Origin: Nitrincola sp. A-D6
GTDB lineage: Bacteria > Pseudomonadota > Gammaproteobacteria > Pseudomonadales > Balneatricaceae
Assembly (NCBI RefSeq): GCF_000764495.1
Contig: NZ_JRLB01000096.1
Coordinates: 1-42,271, forward strand
Length of the DNA: 42,271 nt
Reading direction: 5' to 3'
Shown here: one piece after another, positions 29,464-38,554 of the stretch
How the letters are laid out: the number at the start of each line of letters is the position of its first letter
Numbering within the stretch: the first letter of the stretch is position 1
Translations under genes and position numbers: made by a program
The notes under the pieces: generated by a model
What the model was told of the DNA's origin: nothing
The model's database searches: none
Seen by the model: the letters and a program-made list of their open reading frames with translations, nothing else

Positions 29464-32117
29464 ATGCAAGGGCTCTGATCGGAAAACTCTCGGAAACCTC
29501 TCGCGAAGGTGTTGAAGCAGCAGCTTCAGTAGCCGTCGCGCACCGTCACTACGCCGTTGAGCTGGAACATCTGGTGATAGGTTTGTTGAGAACCGAGTCC
29601 AATCAATTGGCTGGGCTGCTGGCAACATACAATTTGAATGCTGTGCGCGTTATCGAAGAGATGGAGCGCAATATTGCCCATTTTGATCAAGGCAATACCC
29701 AGGCACCGGCTTTTTCACCCAGGGTGATTGAGGTATTTAAAAAGGCCTGGATGTTATCGAGCCTTGAATATGGTTTTCCGGCCATCGCTTCAGTGGCTTG
29801 TCTGGTGGTGTTGTTTAAGGATGAGTCGCTCAGGTTATTAATGCTGTCGCGGTGCGCCTCTCTGCAGCAAGCCGATCTGGACCGCATCGTACGTGAAGGA
29901 CAGCGACTGGCACGTCATGAATTTGCCTCGTTTTCCGAGAAAACAGTTGATGATAACGTTACGGACAGCGCTGAAGAATTTCCGCAAACTGGCGCTTCCC
30001 AGCCTGCAGCACGGCTTGGAAAACCTTCAGCCTTGGACGCCTACACTCTGGATCTTACTGCCCGGGCAAGGGCAGGGCAGATAGATCCGGTGGTGGGTCG
30101 TGAAGCCGAAGTGCGTCAAGTGATCGATATCCTCTGCCGGCGTCGGCAGAATAATCCGATCCTGACAGGTGAGGCGGGTGTAGGTAAAACCTCGATTGTT
30201 GAAGGGTTAGCGCAACGGGTGATTGAGGGTCGGGTGCCTGAATCACTCCGACAGGTCGTCATCCGCATCCTTGATCTGACTCTGCTTCAAGCCGGTGCCG
30301 GTGTTCGAGGCGAATTTGAACAGCGCCTCAAGTCGGTGATTGAAGAGGTCAAACAGTCACCGGTGCCGATTATTCTGTTTATTGATGAAGCCCACACCCT
30401 GGTGGGTGCGGGTGGGAATGGCGGTCAGGGCGATGCGGCTAATATTCTTAAACCCGCCTTGGCGCGTGGAGAGTTACGGACCATTGCTGCTACGACCTGG
30501 GCTGAGTACAAAAAATATTTTGAGAAGGACGCGGCGTTGACCCGTCGTTTTCAAGTAGTGAAGGTTGAAGAGCCTTCTATCGAGCAGGCCACCGCCATGC
30601 TAAGGGCTGTGGCTGACAGGTTCGAATCTCACCACGGCGTGATGATTCTGGATGAGGCTATCCAGGCCGCCGTCACGCTCAGTAAACGTTACATCAGCGG
30701 TCGGCAACTGCCGGATGTGTGTATTTCCTTGCTCGATACAGCTTGCTCACGTGTCAGTATGCAGCATCAAAGTAGCCCCTCGCATCTGGAAGATATTCAG
30801 GCGGCAATTCAACAGCTGAGTCTGCAGGTCAAAGGCCTTGAACGGGAGCAGCAGGCCTATGGCGTAACGCATCAGGCGCTGGATTCTTTGGTGGGCCAAT
30901 TGTCTGAACTGGATCTTGAGCAGCAGGCTGTTGAACAGCGCTGGCAGTCTGAAAGTGAGTTAGTCACTCAAATTGTGGCGTTGCGTGGTCAACTGACCGA
31001 GTCCCCTGAAGAGCCCAGGGAGCTGCATCAGCAATTGAACGAGCTGCAACAGCAACTGCAACTGCTGCAGGGAGAACAGCCACTGATACGTCCGCATGTT
31101 GATGTGCAGGTAGTATCAGAAGTGGTCTCGGCCTGGACCGGTATTCCGGCAGGTAAAATGCTTTCCGGTGACGTGCAACGGGTGATGTCATTACGCCATG
31201 ATCTGGGTAAACGTATCGTTGGACAGGATCATGCAATTGACCGTGTCAGTGAAAGTGTGCGGGTGTCCAGTGCGCGTTTGTCTGACCCACGACAGCCCCT
31301 GGCGGTGTTTATGTTCTGTGGCACCAGTGGTGTTGGCAAAACCGAAACGGCCCTGGCCTTGGCCGATCTGATGTACGGTGGCGAGCAAAATCTGACCGTC
31401 ATTAACATGTCTGAATATAAGGAAGAGCATAAGGTTTCTCTGTTGATGGGATCACCTCCAGGCTATGTCGGTTATGGTGAAGGAGGTGTGCTCACAGAAG
31501 CTGTCCGCCGCAAGCCATACAGTGTGGTGCTTTTGGATGAAATTGAAAAAGCCCATCCAGGGATTCAGGATATTTTCTACCAGGTGTTCGATAAAGGCAC
31601 CTTGAAAGATGGAGAAGGTCGGGATATAGATTTCCGCAACACCCTGATCATCATGACCTCCAATGCCGGTACCGAAACCCTGACCGGGCTGGCGGCTGAT
31701 CCGGATACCTTGCCAGATAGTGAACAGTTGGAGTCCCTGATCAAACCAGAGTTGTTACGTTATTTTAAACCCGCTTTTCTGGGGCGGCTGCGCATTATTC
31801 CTTACCTGCCTTTGCATGATGAAGCTATGGCCGGGATCGTACGCTTGCAGCTGGATAAGATCGTACAGCGTATCGCGCAGGAGCATGGGGTTCAGCTTCG
31901 CTACGATGACCAGCTCTTGCAGACTATTGTCTTGCGCTGCAAGGAAGTGGATACGGGGGCCCGCAATGCTATTCACATTATCAGCAAACAGATTCTGCCA
32001 GCTCTGTCGCTGGAGTTGCTCAATGCCCTGACAGACGAACAGCCGTTGAGAGCTTTACACCTGTCAGTGGATGAAAGTGGGCAGTTTAGTGTCGCAAGAG
32101 GTGATCAGTCGTCATGA
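29460..32117 (+). CDS. tssH: T6SS sheath-recycling ATPase ClpV (TssH)
   Basis: ClpV is a hexameric AAA+ ATPase that disassembles contracted TssB/C sheaths. This 885-residue protein has a Clp-type N-domain ([19 protein letters not shown]). AAA domain 1 has Walker [10 protein letters not shown] (Lys243), Walker [16 protein letters not shown] and [15 protein letters not shown] coiled middle region spans about residues 450-545. AAA domain 2 has Walker [16 protein letters not shown] (Lys627) and Walker [14 protein letters not shown]. The ClpV-type C-terminus is present. Lack of an obvious ClpB-type long middle domain and its operon position support ClpV rather than ClpB. Its stop overlaps the next gene by 4 bases. 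Confidence 0.97.
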   Translation: MNARALIGKLSETSREGVEAAASVAVAHRHYAVELEHLVIGLLRTESNQLAGLLATYNLNAVRVIEEMERNIAHFDQGNTQAPAFSPRVIEVFKKAWMLSSLEYGFPAIASVACLVVLFKDESLRLLMLSRCASLQQADLDRIVREGQRLARHEFASFSEKTVDDNVTDSAEEFPQTGASQPAARLGKPSALDAYTLDLTARARAGQIDPVVGREAEVRQVIDILCRRRQNNPILTGEAGVGKTSIVEGLAQRVIEGRVPESLRQVVIRILDLTLLQAGAGVRGEFEQRLKSVIEEVKQSPVPIILFIDEAHTLVGAGGNGGQGDAANILKPALARGELRTIAATTWAEYKKYFEKDAALTRRFQVVKVEEPSIEQATAMLRAVADRFESHHGVMILDEAIQAAVTLSKRYISGRQLPDVCISLLDTACSRVSMQHQSSPSHLEDIQAAIQQLSLQVKGLEREQQAYGVTHQALDSLVGQLSELDLEQQAVEQRWQSESELVTQIVALRGQLTESPEEPRELHQQLNELQQQLQLLQGEQPLIRPHVDVQVVSEVVSAWTGIPAGKMLSGDVQRVMSLRHDLGKRIVGQDHAIDRVSESVRVSSARLSDPRQPLAVFMFCGTSGVGKTETALALADLMYGGEQNLTVINMSEYKEEHKVSLLMGSPPGYVGYGEGGVLTEAVRRKPYSVVLLDEIEKAHPGIQDIFYQVFDKGTLKDGEGRDIDFRNTLIIMTSNAGTETLTGLAADPDTLPDSEQLESLIKPELLRYFKPAFLGRLRIIPYLPLHDEAMAGIVRLQLDKIVQRIAQEHGVQLRYDDQLLQTIVLRCKEVDTGARNAIHIISKQILPALSLELLNALTDEQPLRALHLSVDESGQFSVARGDQSS

Positions 32118-32767
32118 AACCCGTCAGGCTTTTCAACACCCTGCTGGCGTTGATCCTGTCTCTGGTAGCGGGTCAGTCCTTTGCAGAGACAGACAACTTC
32201 CGTTTTGCGCTACCTGAAAGTTATCAACCTTTCGGTATGACGCCACACCCTGTTCATCATGGTAATGCCTTAGTGCTGATGCCAGCAGAGGCAAGGACAC
32301 CTTGGCAACAACAAGGGTACCGTAATATCCGTGTGCTGACGCTGACCGAATCCCCGGAGGCTACCGGTTTTACTTCTACCGGACAAGGCGTGCGAGCTTA
32401 TGCTGGCTCGATACTGAATAACCTGGATAGTGACTGCGAGCAGTCGAGTGTGCATGTCGGCTCTCCAGTACAATTGCGCGGTGGGTTGGGTGTTGACTGG
32501 CGTCGTAGCTGCCGTTCTACACATGCCGAAGGATTATTCCTGGCTGAGCAAGGGCGATTGTTTTTCGACGACAAGGGTGTTTATGGGCTGAGCCAGTTTG
32601 GTTTCAGTAGCAGCGCCCAGGCTTCCATGACAGAAGCGGAGCGACACTGGTTCGCCAAATTTGTGTTCAATTCAAATTTCTGTCGCAGTGGTATGAATTG
32701 TGGTGATGAGGGTTACTTCAAATACTGGGTTGAATATCAACCAGAAGTGCCCGCCACCCCTGAATAA
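32114..32767 (+). CDS. Secreted protein of unknown function between clpV and hcp
   Basis: I do not recognise this 217-residue protein. It starts with a clear cleavable signal peptide (about 24 residues, ending SFA before ETDNF), so it should be periplasmic. The mature part is mostly beta-like and has four cysteines: one in SDCEQSS, one in RRSCRST, and the pair in NFCRSGMNCGDEG near the C-terminus. They could form two disulfides. It overlaps the clpV stop by 4 bases, so it is transcribed with the T6SS core. Its position suggests a role in T6SS assembly in the periplasm or in cell-wall adaptation, but no sequence evidence proves one. Confidence 0.75.
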   Translation: MKPVRLFNTLLALILSLVAGQSFAETDNFRFALPESYQPFGMTPHPVHHGNALVLMPAEARTPWQQQGYRNIRVLTLTESPEATGFTSTGQGVRAYAGSILNNLDSDCEQSSVHVGSPVQLRGGLGVDWRRSCRSTHAEGLFLAEQGRLFFDDKGVYGLSQFGFSSSAQASMTEAERHWFAKFVFNSNFCRSGMNCGDEGYFKYWVEYQPEVPATPE

Positions 32768-32777
32768 ATCTGTTTTT

Positions 32778-32795
32778 CTGTTGCTGGCGCAACAG
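32778..32795 (+). other. Small hairpin upstream of hcp
   Basis: CTGTTGC and GCAACAG are perfect 7-base arms around a TGGC loop, 10 bases after the stop of the unknown secreted protein. No T run follows, so a classic terminator is unlikely. It may stabilise the 3' end of the upstream mRNA. The remaining gap up to hcp (to 32911) shows no promoter that I would defend. Confidence 0.35.
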
Positions 32796-32911
32796 GAATA
32801 CAGGTTTTGTATGTACATGTTTACGTAGTCGTGTATCTGTGAGTTCTGCTGCCTTATTGGGGCCAAAGTCTCAGTGGGTAGCATTCTAAATGCAAACTAA
32901 AGGATGTTTAC

Positions 32912-33391
32912 ATGGCTATATATTTGAAGATTGATGGCGTAGAAGGTGATGTAACTGAATCAACTCATACCAATTGGGTTGAATGTGACTCAATGAGTTG
33001 GAATGTCAGTCGAGGCCTCTCTACTAAACCTGGACAGGGTAAAGACCGTGAATCGACCTCTCCGAGTATTGGTGAAATTACGCTGACAACCAAGATGGAT
33101 AAAACCTCCCCCATCCTCTTTTCCGAAGCTTGTGTGGGACAGGGTAAAACAGCGTTGATTCACATGGTTCAAACCAGTCCAAATGGTATTGAAACCTATA
33201 TGGAGTATACCTTAACCAATACGCTGGTAAGTGAATACAGTATCCTTGCCGATGAAAATGGCCGTCCGAGTGAAACTATTAAGCTGAACTTCACTAAGGT
33301 TGAGATGAAGTATACGCCGTGGGATGAGTCACATCGTCCTGAAGGCAGTGTCCCCGCAGGTTACGATATCGCATTGGGCGTCAAGCTCTGA
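32912..33391 (+). CDS. hcp: T6SS tube protein Hcp
   Basis: Hcp hexamers stack to form the inner tube that the sheath propels out of the cell. This 159-residue product carries the family opening (YLKIDGVEGDVTE), the SWNVSRG and GKDRESTSPSIGEITLTTKM segments, and the C-terminal pattern ETIKLNFTKVEMKYTPWDE. AAAGGA lies just upstream of the ATG. It has its own 144-base upstream gap, so separate transcription is possible. Hcp may also carry small effectors. Confidence 0.97.
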   Translation: MAIYLKIDGVEGDVTESTHTNWVECDSMSWNVSRGLSTKPGQGKDRESTSPSIGEITLTTKMDKTSPILFSEACVGQGKTALIHMVQTSPNGIETYMEYTLTNTLVSEYSILADENGRPSETIKLNFTKVEMKYTPWDESHRPEGSVPAGYDIALGVKL

Positions 33392-33410
33392 TCGATAGTT
33401 GCAGCCAGTC

Positions 33411-33440
33411 GTAGCACTTTATCTTCGGGTAAGGTGCTAC
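33411..33440 (+). other. Stable hairpin between hcp and vgrG
   Basis: GTAGCACTTTA (33411-33421) pairs with TAAGGTGCTAC (33430-33440), with one G-T wobble, around the 8-base loop TCTTCGGG. It lies 20 bases after the hcp stop and has no U tract. It could raise the stability of hcp mRNA, which is needed in excess over vgrG, or act as partial attenuation. Confidence 0.55.
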
Positions 33441-33491
33441 GGCACAGTAAGTTAATCGCAATGTTACTGATGTGCTTGATAAGGGATTACT

Positions 33492-35588
33492 ATGGCTCTC
33501 TTTACCCAACAGGATAGACTCCTGGCTATTGATACTCCTCTGGGGTCCGATGTATTGCTACTGACCCGATTAAAGGGGCAGGAAAATATATCGGCGCTGT
33601 ATTCATTTGAAGTGGAACTCTATTCCGCCAGTACCCAGGTCGAGGCCGACAAGATTGTGGGTGAAAATGTGACGCTGAAAATCATGCAGACAGACACGCT
33701 GGGACTTCGCTCAGGTGGCTATCGGCATATTAATGGTTACGTCCGGCGTTTTCGGGGTGAAGGCGAGCAGTTGCAGGGATTACGCCGTTACACGGCCGAA
33801 GTAGTGCCCTGGTTATGGTTCCTGACACAAACCAGTGATTCGAAAATCTTTCAGAATAAAGATATTAAACAGATCGCCACAGAGATCTTTTCTGAAAATG
33901 GCTTTAATGATTTTGAGTTCCGACTGATCGGACAACACCCGCACAAGGACTATTGCGTCCAATACCAGGAAAGTGACTTTACCTTCCTGTCACGCCTGTT
34001 TGAAGAGGAAGGGATTTTCTACTATTTCCTGCATGAAAAAGACAAGCATACCCTGATTATTGCTGACCATAATGGTGCTTATGAGCCCTGTGAAGAGTCT
34101 TCTGTCAGCTATCGGGCTGGTTCGCTCTCAGCTCACAGTATTCATGCCTGGACCCACCAGTATGAGTTTCGTACCGGACGCTATGCCAAGCGTGACTATG
34201 ATTTCAAAAAGCCCTCAGATCGCCTGCAAACCGGTGTCGCGGCAGACATGCCATTAAATGGTGTGAAACGCTTTGAACATTTCATCTACCCAGGGCGCTA
34301 TGAGGACAAAAGCTTCGGTGATCAACTCACCCGTTTGCGGGTTGAGCAGGATGAAGCCTCGCACGATCAGGTCAAGGGCGAAAGTGGCTGCCGGAGTTTC
34401 ACTCCAGGGCACAGCTTTACCCTGAACCGTCACGATGACGCTCCTGACGAAATGGATGATTACTTGCTGCTGGGCGTAGATCACCAAGCGAGTGATTACA
34501 GTTATACCAGCCAGGATGACGTCGAGCGCGAATACAAAAATGCATTCCGCGCCATGCCGGCTTCCCGCGTTTATCGTCCGGCGATGATCACCGGTTGGCC
34601 GAAAATGCAGGGCCCCCAAAATGCCATGGTGGTCGGTCCGGCGGGTGAAGAGATCTACACCGACAACTATGGCCGGGTAAAAATCCAGTTTCCCTGGGAC
34701 CGCTACGGCCAGTACAACGAAAACAGCTCCTGCTGGGTGCGCATGAGTAACAACTGGGCCGGTAAAAACTGGGGTGGCGTCTTCATACCCCGCATTGGTC
34801 AGGAAGTGATTGTCGATTTTTACGATGGCAACCCGGATCGACCGATCATCACCGGTCGCGTGTATAACGCCGAGCAGATGCCACCCAACACTTTGCCCGC
34901 CCAAAAAACCCGCATGACCCTGCGCAGTGATACGCACAAGGGCGAGGGTTTTAATGAGCTCTCCTTTGAGGATGAGGCTGGGCAGGAACAAATATATCTA
35001 CATGCACAGAAAGACCATAATACCGTTATCTTGAATGATGAAACGCATCAAATAGGTCGAGACAGGGCGAAGTCTGTCGGACAGAATCAGTCTGAACGCA
35101 TCGGTAATGATAAGAAAATCAATGTTGGTCATGATCATGATGAAACCATCGTAAATGATGGGCGATACTCCATAGGTCGTGATGTTCATTATGATATTGG
35201 GAGAACGCAGCATGAACATTATGGCAAAGATCATATAGAGGGTGTTGGCAATATTCTTAAACAGAATATCTATGCCGACCACCTCTACCAGACAGGCCGG
35301 AACTATGAAGGACAGGTTAATGGAACCTATAAGCTGGATGTTGGAACCAGTATTGATACCAATACGGGTGTTCATCACTTAAAGGCCTATAAAAAATTTA
35401 TTATCTCGGGCCCTGCGGGAAAAATTGTCATTGATGGTTCTGGAATCACATTAGAAGCTCCCAATATTCGTTTAAAAGGCGCTGTCTCGATGGGCGGAAG
35501 TGGTGGTGCGCAAGTACCTACGTTGAATTTAGCATCCAATGAAATTCAGGCCATCTGCGAAGAATGTGAAAGAAAGAAAAAGGGATAA
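33492..35588 (+). CDS. vgrG: T6SS spike protein VgrG
   Basis: VgrG trimers form the spike that carries the PAAR tip and effectors. The 698-residue product has the gp27-like N-terminal part (FEVELYSAS..., RRYTAEVVPWLWFLT, YCVQYQESDFTFLSRLFEEE, GIFYYF) and the gp5-like OB fold (YGRVKIQFPWDRYGQYNENS, VGQEV-like RIGQEVIVDFYDGNPDRPII). The needle is a beta-helix of short repeats (for example SIGRDVHYDIGRTQHEHYG) up to about residue 670. There is no extra enzymatic C-terminal domain. Base composition changes sharply near 34985 (about residue 498), just where the needle begins. The PAAR gene follows by three bases. Confidence 0.96.
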   Translation: MALFTQQDRLLAIDTPLGSDVLLLTRLKGQENISALYSFEVELYSASTQVEADKIVGENVTLKIMQTDTLGLRSGGYRHINGYVRRFRGEGEQLQGLRRYTAEVVPWLWFLTQTSDSKIFQNKDIKQIATEIFSENGFNDFEFRLIGQHPHKDYCVQYQESDFTFLSRLFEEEGIFYYFLHEKDKHTLIIADHNGAYEPCEESSVSYRAGSLSAHSIHAWTHQYEFRTGRYAKRDYDFKKPSDRLQTGVAADMPLNGVKRFEHFIYPGRYEDKSFGDQLTRLRVEQDEASHDQVKGESGCRSFTPGHSFTLNRHDDAPDEMDDYLLLGVDHQASDYSYTSQDDVEREYKNAFRAMPASRVYRPAMITGWPKMQGPQNAMVVGPAGEEIYTDNYGRVKIQFPWDRYGQYNENSSCWVRMSNNWAGKNWGGVFIPRIGQEVIVDFYDGNPDRPIITGRVYNAEQMPPNTLPAQKTRMTLRSDTHKGEGFNELSFEDEAGQEQIYLHAQKDHNTVILNDETHQIGRDRAKSVGQNQSERIGNDKKINVGHDHDETIVNDGRYSIGRDVHYDIGRTQHEHYGKDHIEGVGNILKQNIYADHLYQTGRNYEGQVNGTYKLDVGTSIDTNTGVHHLKAYKKFIISGPAGKIVIDGSGITLEAPNIRLKGAVSMGGSGGAQVPTLNLASNEIQAICEECERKKKG

Positions 35589-35591
35589 TCT

Positions 35592-35864
35592 ATGTTGCCG
35601 ATTGCGCGTGTTGGAGATGCTCATGTCTGCCCTAAAAAAGGCCATGGTAGAGGTACGATCGTCAGTGGTGGAAGTGGCATAGTAGAAGGAAAGGCCGTTG
35701 CCAGAGTGGGCGATAAAATTTCCTGCGGTTGTGTCATTGTTGAAGGAGCGATTAATTCTTTAGATGATGGAAAGGCCATTGCTATATTGGATGTAAAACA
35801 TCGGGCGGTGGGCAAATCATTTCAGGTGCTTCGCAAAGCAAGGTACAACCATGATGTTTTGTAA
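35592..35864 (+). CDS. PAAR-domain spike tip protein
   Basis: PAAR proteins sharpen the VgrG spike and help mount effectors. This 90-residue protein is essentially a bare PAAR domain: ARVGDAHVCPKKGHGRGTIV, the IVEGKAVARVGDKISC repeat and IVEGAINSLDDGKAIAILD. The conserved His and Cys residues expected to bind the metal ion are in place (HVCPKKGH, SCGC). It is followed by a DUF4123 chaperone gene. No toxin domain is fused, so the linked effectors are probably loaded through adaptors. Confidence 0.95.
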   Translation: MLPIARVGDAHVCPKKGHGRGTIVSGGSGIVEGKAVARVGDKISCGCVIVEGAINSLDDGKAIAILDVKHRAVGKSFQVLRKARYNHDVL

Positions 35865-35890
35865 TGTTCATTGGTTAGGATGAAGAAATC

Positions 35891-37189
35891 ATGAGCTTTA
35901 TTCCTTGGGTTGGAGATTGCTTTTTAAGGGCAAGAAATATCGATGATAGCAAAAGCTATGTTGCATTAGCGGCTATCTGGGCTACAGACCGTCAAGACTT
36001 TCTTGAAGCTGCTCGAGATGCATTAGCAGGTAAGGGGTACACTCTTTACTGGGTCGATAATGTGATGCCAGCTACACAATGGATCAAGTCTAAAGGACAT
36101 GATGCTAACGTGATAGGATTGGCACGAATTGTTTCACCCGACCATCCTGTCGAAATTAGCGACATTAAAGTGCATCAGCAATCGCTCGATCACGTATCAC
36201 TGGAAGATTGGTTAGTTCATGAAACATTGGCAGACGTTGTGCCGCTGGATTCCCAACTTGGCATGTTAGACACATTGAGCGTGCCTCCTTCGCTCTATCC
36301 GTATTTATTTGAAGTTTCACCGCCCTCACTAGAAGAGCAAAATCTATATAAAAATCAGCCGCAGGTGCCATCATTACGAACCTATGCGGTCTTAGATTCA
36401 TCCCGCGTTCCATTGCTATTAGAAAGGCTGGAAGAGGCTAATTTGCCTTTCCAATGCCTTTTTAAAGGGGATGCCGAAGAGAGTCTAAAATCGGCCGCAC
36501 CTTACCTTGTCGAGCTGAAAGAACATCATAAATTTACCCGTCAACTGTTCAGTAAAACAGGCATGGCGTCCGATCTATGGGATAAATATCCAGGCATCTA
36601 CTTCCGTTCACGTGCACTTATGGATCAATTAGGCACTCACTTTAGGCGTTTTACGAAGGTTAAAAATGAACAGGGTAAGTGGTTATTTTACCGTTTTTGG
36701 GACAGTAATTTTTTTCTAGTGGTGTTAAGGCAGTTATCTCCTGCAAAGGGGCTGGCTATTATGCCACCACACTTAATCCACTCTATGCTGTGTATTTCCA
36801 TGGACGGTATCGATTTCTTTAAAACCCAATCTTTGGACGATATACCCAAAGTGGGCTGTGAATTGGTTTTGGATGAAACCTTATCCACTGAGTTACATAA
36901 ACGCAGTCTGGAGTTGTTTATTTATCGGTTGCGAAAGCTGTATGTGGATGAAAAAGGGATGCATGAGGAATTGTTTGCTAGTGTGATGCAATCTATTCAG
37001 GATCATCAGTTTGAAGAACGAGAGACCATCCGAAAAATACTCGATTATGCGTTAGCTCACGATGAAAACCTGTTGGACAAAGAAGAGCTAACAGGTGAGT
37101 TGACTGCAAATCAGTCGATGCCTGATTCCATTCGCTTAGGTCGATTAATGATTAAAGTAAACCGGAGTGCTTCTCATGACGCGCCCTAG
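35891..37189 (+). CDS. DUF4123 effector chaperone with N-terminal extension
   Basis: DUF4123 proteins (Tap/TEC type) bind a specific effector and load it onto VgrG/PAAR. The middle of this 432-residue protein matches the family: TYAVLDSSRVPLLLERLEEA, KGDAEESLKSAAPYLVEL, IYFRSRALMDQLGTHFRRFT and KWLFYRFWDSNFF (about residues 163-290). Before it lies an extra segment of about 140 residues (SYVALAAIWATDRQDFLEAA, KGYTLYWVDNV, GLARIVSPDHPVEISDI) that I do not recognise. The C-terminal 140 residues are helical. The ATG at 35891 follows an AGGATGAAG site. Its end overlaps the next effector by 14 bases, so that gene is its most likely client. Confidence 0.85.
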   Translation: MSFIPWVGDCFLRARNIDDSKSYVALAAIWATDRQDFLEAARDALAGKGYTLYWVDNVMPATQWIKSKGHDANVIGLARIVSPDHPVEISDIKVHQQSLDHVSLEDWLVHETLADVVPLDSQLGMLDTLSVPPSLYPYLFEVSPPSLEEQNLYKNQPQVPSLRTYAVLDSSRVPLLLERLEEANLPFQCLFKGDAEESLKSAAPYLVELKEHHKFTRQLFSKTGMASDLWDKYPGIYFRSRALMDQLGTHFRRFTKVKNEQGKWLFYRFWDSNFFLVVLRQLSPAKGLAIMPPHLIHSMLCISMDGIDFFKTQSLDDIPKVGCELVLDETLSTELHKRSLELFIYRLRKLYVDEKGMHEELFASVMQSIQDHQFEERETIRKILDYALAHDENLLDKEELTGELTANQSMPDSIRLGRLMIKVNRSASHDAP

Positions 37190-38003
37190 TTTGAATCAGT
37201 CAATAGCGAGGTGTCCTGGCCCTTGCGATATCGCTATTCCCATTGTCTATCCCAATCAGCCTATCACTATTCCCGTGGCCGCTGTGCGTGAGCAAATACC
37301 CTTTGATGGTATTGATGTGGAAGCCAGTCTGCAAGTAACGTTTACTGATCCAGATGCATCACCACCACTATCTATCCAGAGCATAAGACCTCAAGGGCCT
37401 GCCGTCACTGGTTTGGGACATGCGGGAATAGCGATCATCAATGGAGTTACAGGTGCGGTAGCATACTTAGAATATGGTAGATATGATGGCGCTAGAGGTT
37501 TTGGTCGAGTCAGAGCGGTAGCCTTGTCTCCCTCAGTCATCACCTTTGATGATAGCAACAAACCTGACTCAGCAAGCTTCGCATCATTATTAAGGTCATT
37601 GGCGCAAACCAACAATCCGACTGCTGGCTATGACTTTGAAGCCGTCTATATTGAACTACCCAATGGGGCGTTTGATATTATGAAAGAATTTGCTGAGCAA
37701 AGGCGACAGCAGGTAGAAGAAGGTCCTGAAGGGGGCGCTCAACCTTATAATGTTGCCAATAATCATTGCTTTACCTTCGCTATGGAAGTTATATCAGAAG
37801 TGGGGGTGGGCTTTAATATACGACAGGCGAATCCCCTGAACTTAAAGCTTCAAGGTGGTAATTTTTTAACGCGAGGGGCAGTGTCTACCTTTGCACCAAC
37901 GTTTGAAGTGCCTGCGCGCCAAATGCGAGCACTACAAACCCAACACCCTGCTTTGAACGTGAGCAATGAAGGACGGATTACCAATGGTTTTCAATTTCCA
38001 TAG
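37176..38003 (+). CDS. Putative T6SS effector, possible permuted NlpC/P60-like hydrolase
   Basis: This 275-residue protein has no signal peptide, as expected for a T6SS cargo. A short Cys-rich and Pro-rich N-terminal region precedes the segment GLGHAGIAIINGVTGAVAYL (His82) followed by EYGRYD. Later comes PYNVANNHCFTFA (Cys198). A His in a GHAG/I motif placed before a later N-N-H-C-F-x-F-A cysteine is the arrangement seen in circularly permuted papain-like NlpC/P60 proteins (LRAT/YiiX/PPPDE type). I infer a cysteine hydrolase that may attack peptidoglycan or lipids. Position between a DUF4123 chaperone and a lipoprotein gene supports an effector role. The start is ATG 37176 with GGAG upstream; a GTG at 37167 is an alternative. 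The family assignment is tentative. Confidence 0.72.
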   Translation: MTRPSLNQSIARCPGPCDIAIPIVYPNQPITIPVAAVREQIPFDGIDVEASLQVTFTDPDASPPLSIQSIRPQGPAVTGLGHAGIAIINGVTGAVAYLEYGRYDGARGFGRVRAVALSPSVITFDDSNKPDSASFASLLRSLAQTNNPTAGYDFEAVYIELPNGAFDIMKEFAEQRRQQVEEGPEGGAQPYNVANNHCFTFAMEVISEVGVGFNIRQANPLNLKLQGGNFLTRGAVSTFAPTFEVPARQMRALQTQHPALNVSNEGRITNGFQFP

Positions 38004-38554
38004 CATCAGCCGTGTCAGGTATAGGCAGTGTTTTACCATGATGTGTATAGCAGCAATGGCAAGTGCTTTATTGGGTTGTACTTCTACTGATAATCATGCT
38101 GAGACAGTAAAAACAAATTTAGAAGAGGCTCTTATGACTCAACAGTGCTTTACAAACTATGTTAAACACCCCAATGAAATGGAATTTTATGAAGAGACAT
38201 TGACGCTGACGCGTGCAGAGTTAGCAGCCCAATGGCAACGTACTATTCCGGATAACTTGATGTTGATCGGGGGGTAGATATGTATGGACTGGCACGCTTC
38301 TGTCAATTATCTGAAGCGACCCCCGATCTGTTTGAAGGGGAGTATGTTGACCCGAGACTCTGGATTAAAGGTACTTTTCGTTATCACCATCCGAAGGGCT
38401 TCCTATGCCGGAAGATATCTTCAATGAGTACTATATGTCGGATTATACAGGCCAAAGCTTAGTACTCTACTCACGACCTGATCATAAAGAACGCTTTCAT
38501 TTGGTGCCGGTCGATACCATTAATTTTCCAATACCCGGGCAAAATCAAGAATAA
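37984..38554 (+). CDS. Putative lipoprotein immunity protein for the adjacent effector (two frameshifts)
   Basis: The first segment reads a signal-like sequence ending ALLGC, so the protein is a predicted lipoprotein facing the periplasm. It overlaps the end of the effector gene by 20 bases, the usual layout of an effector/immunity pair. Two single-base losses break it. One is in the G run 38269-38274; repair joins MLIGG to VDMYGLARFCQLSE. The other is in TTCCTATG at 38401-38407; repair gives GFPMPEDIFNEYYMSDYTGQ. The repaired protein is about 190 residues and ends VDTINFPIPGQNQE. I know no family name. The start is uncertain: 37966, 37984 and 38038 are all possible. A periplasmic location fits a cell-wall-acting effector. 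Confidence 0.7.

Noticed and set aside
29460..32117. ClpB chaperone as the identity of the AAA+ ATPase
   Set aside because: T6SS operon position, overlap with the kinase gene and the short middle region fit ClpV.
32807..32837. TTGTAT with a TGTATC 19 bases later as an hcp promoter
   Set aside because: Spacing is too long and the -10 match is weak; no sigma-54 type GG/GC element was found either.
34254..34991. Minus-strand open frame opposite vgrG
   Set aside because: Antisense shadow of the well-conserved VgrG core; no ribosome-binding site or recognisable domain.
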